A program made the translations under genes and the position numbers. Source: an uncultured Pelagibacteraceae bacterium (lineage in GTDB: Bacteria; Pseudomonadota; Alphaproteobacteria; Pelagibacterales; Pelagibacteraceae). Taken from it: 64,000 nucleotides of DNA. This document shows positions 42,908-51,944 of this stretch, in pieces (positions within the stretch are counted from its first letter, which is position 1; every line of letters begins with the position of its first letter). The notes under the pieces were generated by a model that made no database searches, was not told where the DNA came from, and was given only the letters and a program-made list of their open reading frames with translations. Location: the NCBI GenBank assembly GCA_902582475.1, contig CACHSH010000002.1, positions 1-64,000 of the forward strand, written 5' to 3'.

Positions 42908-44197
42908 TTACGCTGCTAAAGCCTGTTCAATATCGGCAATAATATCGTCATGATGTTCTATACCGATAGAAAGTCTCACATAACCTGGTGTTACACCGGC
43001 ATCAGCTAACTGTTTGTCATTTAACTGACTGTGAGTAGTAGAAGCAGGATGTATTGCCAAACTTCTAGCGTCACCAATATTTGCAACATGGTAAAGCATT
43101 TTTAAGTTGTCGATAAATTTAGCTCCAGCTTCTTTTGAGCCAAGATCCATTCCAACTAAAGAACCATAACCACCCTTCATGTATCTTTTAGCTCTATCTC
43201 TAATCTCACCTTGATGGTTTGTAGGATAGATTACATTCTTAACTTTTTTCTGAGACTCCAAGAATTTCACAACTTTTTCGGCGTTTGCACAATGTTGTTT
43301 CATTCTTAGCGCAACAGTCTCCAAGCCTTGAATAATTTGCCAAGCGTTAAACGGTGCTAAAGGTGCCCCTAAGTCTCTAAGCAAAACTACTCTCGCTCTT
43401 ATTGCAAAAGCTACGTTTGCTCCTGTAAGCTTTGGAACATCTCTTCCCCAAATAGCGCCATTGTAACTTGGATCAGGTTCATTAAACAGAGGTTGTCTTT
43501 TTGGATCTTTAACCCAATCAAAATTTCCTCCATCAACAATGATACCTCCAATCGAAGTTCCGTGACCTCCGATATATTTTGTTAAAGAGTGCATCACAAT
43601 CGCAGCACCATGCTCAAGTGGTTTACAAATCACAGGAGCAGCTGTATTATCGATAATTAATGGAACGCCATGCTTTTTTCCAATATCTGCTACTTCTTTA
43701 ATTGGGAAGACCCGCAAATAAGGATTTGGGCAAGACTCTCCATAATACGCTCTAGTTTTTTTATCCGTTAACTTTTCAAAGTTTTTAGGATCTTTTGGAT
43801 CAGCAAATCTCACCTCAATACCTTGCATACTTAAAGTATTTTTGAATAAGTTTACCGTTCCACCATATAGATCGGTTGATGAGACTATATTATCTCCCGC
43901 CTGACAAACATTCTGTATACAAAAGGCAGATGCTGCTTGACCAGATCCAACTGCTACAGCAGCCAGACCTCCTTCTAGAGCAGCAACTCTTTTTTCAAGA
44001 ACGTCGCAAGTAGGATTCATAATTCTTGTATAAATATTACCAAATTCTTTTAGGCCAAATAAATTTGCAGCAGTATCTGCATTTTTAAATTGGTAAGAAG
44101 TAGTTTGATAAATCGGAACCGCAACAGATGTTGTTGTCGGATCGCTTCTATATTCGCCTCCATGTAAACCGATGGTTTCTGGATTTTTAAAGGCCAT
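42908..44197 (-). CDS. metY: O-acetylhomoserine aminocarboxypropyltransferase (sulfhydrylase)
   Basis: MAFKNPETIGLHGGEYRSDPTTTSVAVPIYQTTSY; PLP lysine region AAIVMHSLTKYIGGHGTSIGGIIVDGG. The ORF track start (44254) reads through the leader; RBS AGGAGG precedes ATG at 44197. Confidence 0.95.
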   Translation of the reverse strand: MAFKNPETIGLHGGEYRSDPTTTSVAVPIYQTTSYQFKNADTAANLFGLKEFGNIYTRIMNPTCDVLEKRVAALEGGLAAVAVGSGQAASAFCIQNVCQAGDNIVSSTDLYGGTVNLFKNTLSMQGIEVRFADPKDPKNFEKLTDKKTRAYYGESCPNPYLRVFPIKEVADIGKKHGVPLIIDNTAAPVICKPLEHGAAIVMHSLTKYIGGHGTSIGGIIVDGGNFDWVKDPKRQPLFNEPDPSYNGAIWGRDVPKLTGANVAFAIRARVVLLRDLGAPLAPFNAWQIIQGLETVALRMKQHCANAEKVVKFLESQKKVKNVIYPTNHQGEIRDRAKRYMKGGYGSLVGMDLGSKEAGAKFIDNLKMLYHVANIGDARSLAIHPASTTHSQLNDKQLADAGVTPGYVRLSIGIEHHDDIIADIEQALAA

Positions 44198-44204
44198 TTT
44201 ATTT

Positions 44205-44262
44205 TCCTCCTTTTTAGTACTTCGACAAAATGTCGGGCGTACAATACAGTTCAAATACCCGG
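44205..44262 (-). ncRNA. SAM-V riboswitch aptamer overlapping the metY RBS
   Basis: Minus-strand CCGGGTATTTGAACTGTATTGTACGCCCGACATTTTGTCGAAGTACTAAAAAGGAGGA; conserved GUAUUUGAACUGUAUUGUACGC...GUACUAAAAAGGAGGA pattern; covariance search not run. Confidence 0.85.
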
Positions 44263-44282
44263 TTTTAATTTGAAACTATTCC

Positions 44283-44311
44283 AAAAAAAAACCACCGACT
44301 AAAGCGGTGGT
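44283..44311 (-). terminator. intrinsic terminator between SAM-II and SAM-V (expression platform)
   Basis: Minus-strand ACCACCG-CTTTAGT-CGGTGGT hairpin followed by a run of T. Confidence 0.9.
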
Positions 44312-44325
44312 CTCGAAAGATTTAA

Positions 44326-44374
44326 CGCTTTAGCGGATTTTTTAAAGCGCTCGCAATTTGTATTAAATCAGCGC
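44326..44374 (-). ncRNA. SAM-II riboswitch aptamer
   Basis: Minus-strand GCGCTGATTTAATACAAATTGCGAGCGCTTTAAAAAATCCGCTAAAGCG; matches the SAM-II pattern CGCUGAUUUAA...UUGCGAGCG...GCUAAAGC. Confidence 0.88.
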
Positions 44375-44384
44375 TAATGAAGAA

Positions 44385-44414
44385 ATTATATTAGATTTAA
44401 TATGACAAAGTCAA
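44385..44414 (-). promoter_or_regulatory. sigma70-type promoter for the metY leader
   Basis: Minus-strand TTGACT - 18 nt - TATAAT, about 10 nt upstream of the SAM-II aptamer. Confidence 0.75.
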
Positions 44415-44464
44415 TACCAATTTGCTTCATTTTTAAGCGCATAAAAATGATGTAAAGTGTTGGA

Positions 44465-44839
44465 ATGAGCAATAAATGGAATAGTAATTTAACCCCTGAA
44501 CAAAATTACATTTTAAAAGAAGAGGGTACAGAGCCTCCTGGATCTAGCCACTTAAATCAGGAAAAAAGAGAAGGTGATTATCATTGTGCTGGGTGTGGGG
44601 TAAAACTTTTTAGTTCAACAATGAAGTATGAAAGCGGTTCTGGTTGGCCATCTTTTTTCTCTTCTTTACCTGACGTGTTTGAAACTAAAACAGATACACA
44701 TATTGGTTATGAAAGGACAGAATATCACTGTAAAAAATGTGGTGGACATCACGGACACATATTTGATGATGGCCCTAAACCTACTGGAAAAAGGTTCTGT
44801 AACAACGGTGTTTGCTTAGTATTTAAACCTAAAAAATAA
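44465..44839 (+). CDS. msrB: peptide-methionine (R)-S-oxide reductase
   Basis: CxxC pairs CAGCG and CKKCGGHHGHIFDDGPKPTGKRFCNNGVCLVFKP; GSGWPSFF. Confidence 0.95.
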   Translation: MSNKWNSNLTPEQNYILKEEGTEPPGSSHLNQEKREGDYHCAGCGVKLFSSTMKYESGSGWPSFFSSLPDVFETKTDTHIGYERTEYHCKKCGGHHGHIFDDGPKPTGKRFCNNGVCLVFKPKK

Positions 44840-45170
44840 TAAAATAAACAATAAAAAAAATAAGAGAATATTCTAAAACAGTCTTTGTTTTTTGCAATTT
44901 TTCAGTGCCAAACTTGCTTTCTAAATATTTTTTTGAAAAATAAAACATTAAATGAACTATAATGATAGATATGCCAATTCCGATTAAAGTTGCTTTAAAA
45001 CTAAAATTTTTGTATCCAAAATAGCAAGCTAATATGAAAGTTATCCAAGAAACTTTAGAAATAAAGACTTTAAATAAAATTGCTGTTTTTTTACTGAAAA
45101 TAGACTGTGTCCTAATGAAAGAGTAGGACCAAATAAGACCTAGCAGAAAGCTTAAGTATTTTATAATCAT
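44829..45170 (-). CDS. small hypothetical membrane protein
   Basis: 113 aa, four predicted hydrophobic segments. Confidence 0.5.
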   Translation of the reverse strand: MIIKYLSFLLGLIWSYSFIRTQSIFSKKTAILFKVFISKVSWITFILACYFGYKNFSFKATLIGIGISIIIVHLMFYFSKKYLESKFGTEKLQKTKTVLEYSLIFFIVYFIIF

Positions 45171-45193
45171 TATATTAATAGTATCATTATTTT

Positions 45194-45907
45194 ATGTTAA
45201 TTAAATCTTTCTTAGCTTTTGGTGCAGGCTTCATTAGTTTCTTATCTCCATGTGTTTTGCCATTAATACCTGGCTATATTTCTTATATTTCTGGAGAAAG
45301 CCTTGGAGATATAGTTGAAAAACAAAAAAAAGTTATTTTAAAAACAGTTTTATTTTCTCTAGGCTTCTCACTAGTATTTATTAGTTTTGGTGCTACAGCA
45401 TCTTTAATTGGAAATATATTGTTAGAAAATTCTAATACTCTAAGAATAATTGCTGGAATTATAATAATAATTTTTTCTCTTCAACTAATTGGTATTTTAA
45501 ACCTTAATTTTTTAAATCAAGAAAAAAGATTTCAAACAAAAAACTACTCAAATAATTTATTTTTTCCAGTTCTTGTAGGTGCAGCCTTTGGTTTTGGTTG
45601 GACACCATGTATTGGACCTGTGCTTGGATCAATTTTAACGCTTGCAGCAGTTGAAAGTAGCATAGGAAAAGGAATTTTATTATTAAGCTTCTATTCTTTA
45701 GGTTTAGCAATACCTTTCATCTTGTCAGGTTACGGTATTTCAAAATTCTTAGCATTTTCTAAAAGTTTTAAAAAAAATATTAAAATTGTATCTGTCACTG
45801 GAGGAATAATTTTATTAGTTACTGGAATATTAATTCTTACAAATAAATTACAAACTCTAGGCTATTTTATACTGGAAGCTATACCGATACTTGGAAATTT
45901 AGGCTAA
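45194..45907 (+). CDS. ccdA: cytochrome c biogenesis/thiol-disulfide membrane protein CcdA
   Basis: SFLSPCVLPLIPGYISYISG; GAAFGFGWTPCIGPVLGSIL. Confidence 0.93.
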   Translation: MLIKSFLAFGAGFISFLSPCVLPLIPGYISYISGESLGDIVEKQKKVILKTVLFSLGFSLVFISFGATASLIGNILLENSNTLRIIAGIIIIIFSLQLIGILNLNFLNQEKRFQTKNYSNNLFFPVLVGAAFGFGWTPCIGPVLGSILTLAAVESSIGKGILLLSFYSLGLAIPFILSGYGISKFLAFSKSFKKNIKIVSVTGGIILLVTGILILTNKLQTLGYFILEAIPILGNLG

Positions 45908-46153
45908 TAATTTATCTAACTCACCACTTTTATTAGCAGCTTGTAATTCAGCGTTACCACCAACGTGATGATCGCCTATGAAAATTTGAGGTACAGAGGT
46001 TCTTCCTCCACTTTTTTTTAACATTTCTGCTCTTTTACTTTCATCTTCCCAAACATTTATTTCTTGATAAGGAATTTTCTTTGAGTCAAGCAGTGCTCTT
46101 GCATAAACGCAATAAGGACAAGGATTACCAGTGTACATAACAACTTTTTTCAT
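45899..46153 (-). CDS. grxC: glutaredoxin 3
   Basis: VVMYTGNPCPYCVYARALLDSK; TSVPQIFIGDHHVGG. Confidence 0.95.
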   Translation of the reverse strand: MKKVVMYTGNPCPYCVYARALLDSKKIPYQEINVWEDESKRAEMLKKSGGRTSVPQIFIGDHHVGGNAELQAANKSGELDKLLA

Positions 46154-46155
46154 AA

Positions 46156-46452
46156 CTAATATATATCACTAATTCTAATTTTTTCTCTCATTTTTTTTCT
46201 TTCGAGTTTAAATTTTTTCCTATGTTTTATACTCGTCTTGTGAACTCTTTTCCTCCATAGCCTAAATGAACTAGGTTTTAAGTTTCTTCTCATTATTTTT
46301 ATTACTTGAGATTCATTTTTTCCTGTTTTCTTTTCTATTTCCTCAAATGTAATACGGTCTGCCCAACCTGCCCAAATTATCCAATCTTCATTATATTTTT
46401 TTGGCTCAGGGTTTTTTACTCTTGTTTCTGGAATAAGACTTCTTTTTTTCAT
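46156..46452 (-). CDS. TIGR03643/DUF2805 family protein
   Basis: WAGWADRITFEEIEKKTGKNESQVIKIMRRNLKPSSFRLWRKRV. Confidence 0.8.
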   Translation of the reverse strand: MKKRSLIPETRVKNPEPKKYNEDWIIWAGWADRITFEEIEKKTGKNESQVIKIMRRNLKPSSFRLWRKRVHKTSIKHRKKFKLERKKMREKIRISDIY

Positions 46453-46473
46453 TAAAAAATATATAGTTTAATT

Positions 46474-47082
46474 ATGTTTCCCGAAAACTACTTTATTTAC
46501 GTTCAACTGTTACTGTTTCTTTTTATCACACCAGGGCCACCAAGGGTCGTAATTGTAACAAATACTATTAACTATGGATTAAAAAAATCGATTTGGACTG
46601 CCTGCGGTGATGTTTCAGCAAATGCTGTTCAGGCAACTTTAGTTACATTTGTAATAGGTACTTTACTTATAGATAACCCGAGTATCTTCGTTTATTTAAA
46701 GTGGGCAGGAATTTCCTACATTATGTACTTAGCTTACGAAACTTTTACTTTAAAAGTTAAGGGATTAGGAAAAATGAGTACCTCATCAAAAAGTAATTTT
46801 GCAATGTATAGAGATGGATTTTTAGTAGCAGGATTAAGTCCAAAAGCTTTAGTTACTTTTGGAACAGTTTTTATTCAATTTATAAATTTCGAAAATAATA
46901 TTATTTCACAATTTTTAATTTTAACTTTTACTTGGGTATTTTTAGATTTTTTAAGTCTTATGATGTATGGATTAGCAGCCAGAAAAATTTCAGTTTGGTT
47001 AAAGGGCAATCCAAGACTTTTAAATACAATCTCAGCGTGTGTCTTAATTATCATTGCGATAATTATTGGAATTCGAACTTAA
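46474..47082 (+). CDS. LysE/RhtB-family translocator
   Basis: TPGPPRVVIVTNTINYGLKKSIWTACGD; multi-TM; GLSPKALVTFGTVF. Confidence 0.85.
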   Translation: MFPENYFIYVQLLLFLFITPGPPRVVIVTNTINYGLKKSIWTACGDVSANAVQATLVTFVIGTLLIDNPSIFVYLKWAGISYIMYLAYETFTLKVKGLGKMSTSSKSNFAMYRDGFLVAGLSPKALVTFGTVFIQFINFENNIISQFLILTFTWVFLDFLSLMMYGLAARKISVWLKGNPRLLNTISACVLIIIAIIIGIRT

Positions 47083-47163
47083 TTTTTACATTTTAACCTG
47101 TTGTCTAAAAAGTCAAAAATTGTTTAAATAAATTAATAATTAATTAATTAATGGGAGGAAAAA

Positions 47164-48405
47164 ATGAATAAAATAGCAAAACTATTTATTACATTTATTT
47201 CAGCTTTAACTCTAACATTAACAAGTATCACTTCATCTTTTGCAAAAGTTGAAGATGGTATGATTGTGTTAGGTTCTGCGATATCTCTTACAGGGAAATA
47301 TTCTTCTAATGGAGTGCACACTCAAAACGGATACAACTTAGCTGTTGACCGAATTAATAAAATGGGTGGCGTAAAAGTTGGTGGAAAAAGTTATAAATTT
47401 GAGATCATTTATTATGATGATGAATCAAATCCTAAAAGAGCCGCACAGTTAGCTGAAAGACTAATCAAACAAGACGGCGTTCATTACATGCTTGGACCTT
47501 ACAGTTCAGGTTTAACGAAAGCCATTGCACCAGTAACCGAGAAATATAAAATTCCTATGGTTGAAGCAAACGGTGCATCAAGATCTTTATTTACAAAAGG
47601 GTACAAATATTTGTTCGCGGTGTTATCACCAGCTAACCAATACCTTGAAGTAGCGATCGATCTTGCAGTCGAAAAAAATGGTGGAAAAGGTGTAAAAATT
47701 GCACAAGCATTTGAACAAGATGCTTTCTCACAAGACGTGAGACTTGGAATATTAGATGCTGCAAAAAGAACAGGATCTAAAATCATCATTGATGACAAAT
47801 TACCAAAAGAGCTAAATGATATGGCTGCTACATTGGCAAAAGTAAAAGCTACTAAGCCAGATGTACTAGTAGTATCAGGGCATACAAAAGGTGCATTGAC
47901 TGCAATCAGACAAATTTCTGAAATGAAAGTTGATGTTCCAATGTTAGCGATGACACACTGCGATGCTGCAAAACTTTCTAAACAACATGGAAAGAAATCA
48001 GAATACGCATTGTGCGCTTCTCAATGGCATAAAAACTTAAGCTACAAAGATAAATTCTTTGGTGGTGGTAAGAAGTATGACAGAGACTTTAAAAAAGAAT
48101 TTGGTTATGCTCCACCTTACCAATCAGCTGAGTCATCTGCCGCTTTACTAGTGTTTAAAGATGCGTTCGAAAGAGCAAATTCTTTTGACAGAGATAAAGT
48201 TAGAGATGCTTTAAAAGCTACAGACATGCAAACTTTCTATGGAAACATTAAATTTGGTCCTGGCGGTCAAAACGTTGCTAAGCCAATGATCTTGTTCCAA
48301 GTAAGATGCAAAGGTGATACGTGTGAGAATAAAGTTGTTGCTCCAACAAAATGGGCTTCAGACAAATTCTTTCACCCAATCCCACCGTGGTCTGAAAGAG
48401 GTTAA
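47164..48405 (+). CDS. Liv-type ABC transporter periplasmic substrate-binding protein (system 1)
   Basis: Signal peptide; LGSAISLTGKYSSNGVHTQNGYNLAVDRIN; followed by livHMGF-like genes. Confidence 0.9.
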   Translation: MNKIAKLFITFISALTLTLTSITSSFAKVEDGMIVLGSAISLTGKYSSNGVHTQNGYNLAVDRINKMGGVKVGGKSYKFEIIYYDDESNPKRAAQLAERLIKQDGVHYMLGPYSSGLTKAIAPVTEKYKIPMVEANGASRSLFTKGYKYLFAVLSPANQYLEVAIDLAVEKNGGKGVKIAQAFEQDAFSQDVRLGILDAAKRTGSKIIIDDKLPKELNDMAATLAKVKATKPDVLVVSGHTKGALTAIRQISEMKVDVPMLAMTHCDAAKLSKQHGKKSEYALCASQWHKNLSYKDKFFGGGKKYDRDFKKEFGYAPPYQSAESSAALLVFKDAFERANSFDRDKVRDALKATDMQTFYGNIKFGPGGQNVAKPMILFQVRCKGDTCENKVVAPTKWASDKFFHPIPPWSERG

Positions 48406-48426
48406 TACTTTTTAAGTATATTATTA

Positions 48427-48459
48427 AATGCCCCCTAAAATTTAGGGGGCATTTTTTTT
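48427..48459 (+). terminator. intrinsic terminator/stabilising hairpin between the binding-protein and permease genes
   Basis: AAATGCCCCCTAAA-A-TTTAGGGGGCATTT followed by T tract. Confidence 0.92.
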
Positions 48460-48469
48460 AAAAGGTTTT

Positions 48470-49363
48470 ATGGATTTTTTGATTTTTAAAGCTCCAATGT
48501 TAATGGTCCAAGCTTCATTGGATGGAATTCTTTTAGGTATTTTATTTGCATTAATTGCCTACGGCATGGCTCTCCAGTGGGGAGTAATGAATATAATCAA
48601 TATTGCGCAAGGTGATTTAGTAATACTTGGAGGTTATATCGCCTACACAATGTATATTGCAGGAATTCATCCAGCTTGGGGAGTTATTGTTTCTCCAATT
48701 TTAATGTATTTTGTTGGTTGGGGACTTTATAAATTGGTAATTAATAAAGTTGTGGATCGAGATTTATTTATTTCAATTTTAGCAACTTTCGGTATCGCAA
48801 TTGTATTTCAACAGTTAATGAATTTTATTTTTGGTGCTGACGTAGTTGTTGCTCAGTCTGAATACGGAACAACAATGTTATTTGATAATTCAGTTACCCT
48901 ACCAAATTCAAAAATATTTTCTGCATTTGTAAGTCTAGCATATGCAGTAGCTTTGGTTATTTATATGAAAAAATCTAAACTCGGACGAGCTATAAGAGCA
49001 ACAGCTCAAAATGCTAGAGCTGCAAAAATTCTTGGTGTAGATACTGAAAAAGTTTACGCTGCAACTTTTGGTATTAATGCTGCGTTGTGTGGGATTGCGG
49101 GAGCTCTTATTTCAATCACTCTTACTCTTCATCCGTATGTAGGACTTCCTTATACAGTTAGATCGTTCATGATAGTTATTGTAGCAGGTCTTGGTAATTT
49201 ACCGGCGGTTGCAATTTCAGGAATGGGATTAGGATTATTTGAAGAGTTTGCAGATTATATTTTAGGAACAGAATTTAGAATTGGTGCAGTATTTATGCTG
49301 CTTGTCTTCATATTAGTTTACAGAAGATTCAAACTTTCAAAGAAAAGGGAATATTTAAAATAA
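48470..49363 (+). CDS. Liv-type ABC permease LivH-like (system 1)
   Basis: GILFALIAYGMALQWGVMNIINIAQGDLVILGGYIAY. Confidence 0.92.
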   Translation: MDFLIFKAPMLMVQASLDGILLGILFALIAYGMALQWGVMNIINIAQGDLVILGGYIAYTMYIAGIHPAWGVIVSPILMYFVGWGLYKLVINKVVDRDLFISILATFGIAIVFQQLMNFIFGADVVVAQSEYGTTMLFDNSVTLPNSKIFSAFVSLAYAVALVIYMKKSKLGRAIRATAQNARAAKILGVDTEKVYAATFGINAALCGIAGALISITLTLHPYVGLPYTVRSFMIVIVAGLGNLPAVAISGMGLGLFEEFADYILGTEFRIGAVFMLLVFILVYRRFKLSKKREYLK

Positions 49364-50428
49364 ATGGAAAAAGTAAAACAAAAAGATTTAATATTATATT
49401 CTGGCCTAATTATCTTAGGTTTAGTAGCTCCCTATTTATTTTCTGCTTTTAAAGTTCAGCTTACATACCTTTGTGTCTTGATCGTTTTGGCGATGACTTG
49501 GAATTTACAGGGTGGAGAAATGGGCTACAATAGTTTTGGAAATATCCTTTTCTACGGTCTTGGAATGTATCTAACCGCATCAGTTCAAGTAGGTATGTTT
49601 TTTCCATTAGCAGAATGGACAGAGAGCGGTGGAGAAAAAACATTCGTGCATACTACAGCACAATATTTTCAAGGAATAGGTGTTGGTTTATTAGTTGCAG
49701 CTATTGTCCCAGCATTAGTCGCTGGTGCCATAGGTTATGCTATTTTAGGTTTAAGAGGTCATTACTTTGCTATTTGTACTTTAGGTCTTGGGATTGCGGC
49801 AGGTGAAATTGCTGGAGGGATAGAAATAATTGGAGCTGGTCAAGGCTTTACTACACCACCTTTTCCTGCAGAAATAGTTGATCCTGAAGCAAGAGGAAAA
49901 TTTTTCTACTTTACAAGTTTTATTGTATTAGTTTTAGCATTTATTTTTGTAAAATATATTTACGGTTCTAGATTTAGATTAATTTTAAATGCGATAAGAG
50001 ATAACGAAGATAAAGCAGAGGCAATGGGTATTCAGACAATGAAATATAAAATTGTTGGCTGGATGGTATCTGCATTTTTCTGTGGTCTAGCCGGTGGAAT
50101 TATGGGCGGACTAATTGGATATATAGATTCAACGGATGTAGCATTTGATGGAAGAGAGATGGGAGTGTTTATGGTCTTAATGGCAATACTTGGTGGAAAA
50201 GGAACTTTGTGGGGACCAATTATTGGTGCAACTTTATTCCATTTCTTCAAGGAAGGTCTTTGGACTTTTATATTAGGTTGGCAATATGTTGCGTTAGGAG
50301 TTTTGATTGTTGTAATTGTAATTTACTTCCCAGAAGGATTAATGGGTTGGTTAAGGGAAAAATATCCTGAAAGATTTGGAGAAGTAATAGACGAAAAGGA
50401 TCGTAAATCACAGGTGGAATTAAAATGA
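49364..50428 (+). CDS. Liv-type ABC permease LivM-like (system 1)
   Basis: LRGHYFAICTLGLGIAAGEI; LNAIRDNEDKAEAMGI; GKGTLWGPIIGA. Confidence 0.92.
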   Translation: MEKVKQKDLILYSGLIILGLVAPYLFSAFKVQLTYLCVLIVLAMTWNLQGGEMGYNSFGNILFYGLGMYLTASVQVGMFFPLAEWTESGGEKTFVHTTAQYFQGIGVGLLVAAIVPALVAGAIGYAILGLRGHYFAICTLGLGIAAGEIAGGIEIIGAGQGFTTPPFPAEIVDPEARGKFFYFTSFIVLVLAFIFVKYIYGSRFRLILNAIRDNEDKAEAMGIQTMKYKIVGWMVSAFFCGLAGGIMGGLIGYIDSTDVAFDGREMGVFMVLMAILGGKGTLWGPIIGATLFHFFKEGLWTFILGWQYVALGVLIVVIVIYFPEGLMGWLREKYPERFGEVIDEKDRKSQVELK

Positions 50429-51159
50429 GTCTTTTAGAAGTAAAAAATGTAAGTAAATCTTTTGGAGGTGTGAAAGCCAATGTAGATATTTCTGTTTCTG
50501 TGGAGCAAGGATCAATAGTTGGTTTAATCGGACCAAACGGTTCTGGCAAAACAACGTTATTTAATTCAATCGTTGGAACTCATCCAATTGACCAAGGGTC
50601 TATCGTTTTTAATAATACTGAAGTTTCAGAAATGCCTGTCCCTGCAGTAGCTAAATTAGGATTATTAAGAACATTTCAGCAAACAAGAATTTACTCTAAA
50701 CTTAATTGTGTAGAAAATATGTTAATCAGCCATAAGGCTAGTGACTCAGGCTTTATATTTGCAAAAATACCTTCTGAACTAACTGAAAAAGCAGAAAGTC
50801 TTTTAAACTTTGTAGGACTTTATCAAAAAAGAAATTTAAGAGCAGGAGATTTATCATTTGGCCAGCAAAAACTTTTAGAATTAGCAATGGCATTAATGAA
50901 TGAACCTAAAATGTTATTATTAGACGAACCTACCGCGGGTATAAATCCAACCTTAATAAATGGAATTATAGATAGACTTATAAAGGTTAATAAAGATTAT
51001 GGAATTACTCTTTTAGTAATAGAGCATAATATGAAAGTTATAATGAGTTTAGCTCAAAGTATTTTTTGTTTGGCTCATGGAAAACTTTTAGCGGAAGGCT
51101 CACCGGATCAAATTAAAAATGATAAGCGAGTTGTTGATGCTTATTTAGGAGCGCAATAA
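50425..51159 (+). CDS. Liv-type ABC ATPase LivG-like (system 1)
   Basis: GLIGPNGSGKTTLFN Walker A; LSFGQQKLLELAMALMNEPKMLLLDEPTAG. Confidence 0.95.
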   Translation: MSLLEVKNVSKSFGGVKANVDISVSVEQGSIVGLIGPNGSGKTTLFNSIVGTHPIDQGSIVFNNTEVSEMPVPAVAKLGLLRTFQQTRIYSKLNCVENMLISHKASDSGFIFAKIPSELTEKAESLLNFVGLYQKRNLRAGDLSFGQQKLLELAMALMNEPKMLLLDEPTAGINPTLINGIIDRLIKVNKDYGITLLVIEHNMKVIMSLAQSIFCLAHGKLLAEGSPDQIKNDKRVVDAYLGAQ

Positions 51160-51944
51160 TGGCAAATCAATATCAAGTATTAGGAAAAGCACCAGATATA
51201 AAAGATTTACAAAAACTTTCTGGATCTAACCTACATTTACAAATTAAAAATTTAAATGCTGGTTATGGAAAAATGGAGATACTTCATAATTTTAATTTAC
51301 TTGTAGATAAAGCTCAATCTTTGTGTCTAATAGGACCCAATGGTGCGGGCAAATCAACGATACTTCACTCTATTTATGGTTTTACTAATATTTTTTCAGG
51401 ACAAATAGAAATAGACGGAAAAGAAATAACAAATCTTACACCTGCTGAAAAATTAAAAAGTGTAGGTATAGCCTATATTCTTCAAGATAATTCTGTATTT
51501 CCAGATATGACCGTTGAGGAAAATTTACTAATGGGAGGATATATCAAAGATAAATCCGAAGAGTCTTTCGCTGAGGCTCAAAGGGTTTTAGAAAAATATG
51601 AAAGATTAAATAAAAGAAGAAGCCAACCAGCAAAAGTTTTATCAGGAGGTGAAAGAAGATTATTAGAAATATCAAGAGCTTTAGTAATGCGTCCATCAAT
51701 ACTTTTGGTTGATGAGCCATCAATAGGTTTAGAACCTAAATATATAGAAATGGTATTTGAAATTTTAGAGGATCTTCAAAAAAGTGAAAAGAAGACCATT
51801 ATTATGGTCGAACAGAATGCAAAAAAAGGTTTAGAGTTTGCGGATATCGGCTATGTATTAGTATCTGGACAAACGGCAATAGTTGGCAAAGGAAATGATT
51901 TGCTAAAAAATCCTGACGTTGGAAGATTATTCCTTGGCGGTTAA
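51159..51944 (+). CDS. Liv-type ABC ATPase LivF-like (system 1)
   Basis: CLIGPNGAGKSTILHSIYG; LSGGERRLLEISRALVMRPSILLVDEPSIGL. Confidence 0.95.
   Translation: MANQYQVLGKAPDIKDLQKLSGSNLHLQIKNLNAGYGKMEILHNFNLLVDKAQSLCLIGPNGAGKSTILHSIYGFTNIFSGQIEIDGKEITNLTPAEKLKSVGIAYILQDNSVFPDMTVEENLLMGGYIKDKSEESFAEAQRVLEKYERLNKRRSQPAKVLSGGERRLLEISRALVMRPSILLVDEPSIGLEPKYIEMVFEILEDLQKSEKKTIIMVEQNAKKGLEFADIGYVLVSGQTAIVGKGNDLLKNPDVGRLFLGG

Noticed and set aside
44050-44244. 64-aa minus-strand ORF overlapping metY
   Set aside because: Alternative frame of metY and its leader; no independent support.
44198-44254. N-terminal extension MNCIVRPTFCRSTKKEENK of the metY ORF
   Set aside because: It translates the SAM-V aptamer; a clear AGGAGG RBS precedes ATG at 44197, and the family N-terminus begins at MAFKNPETI.
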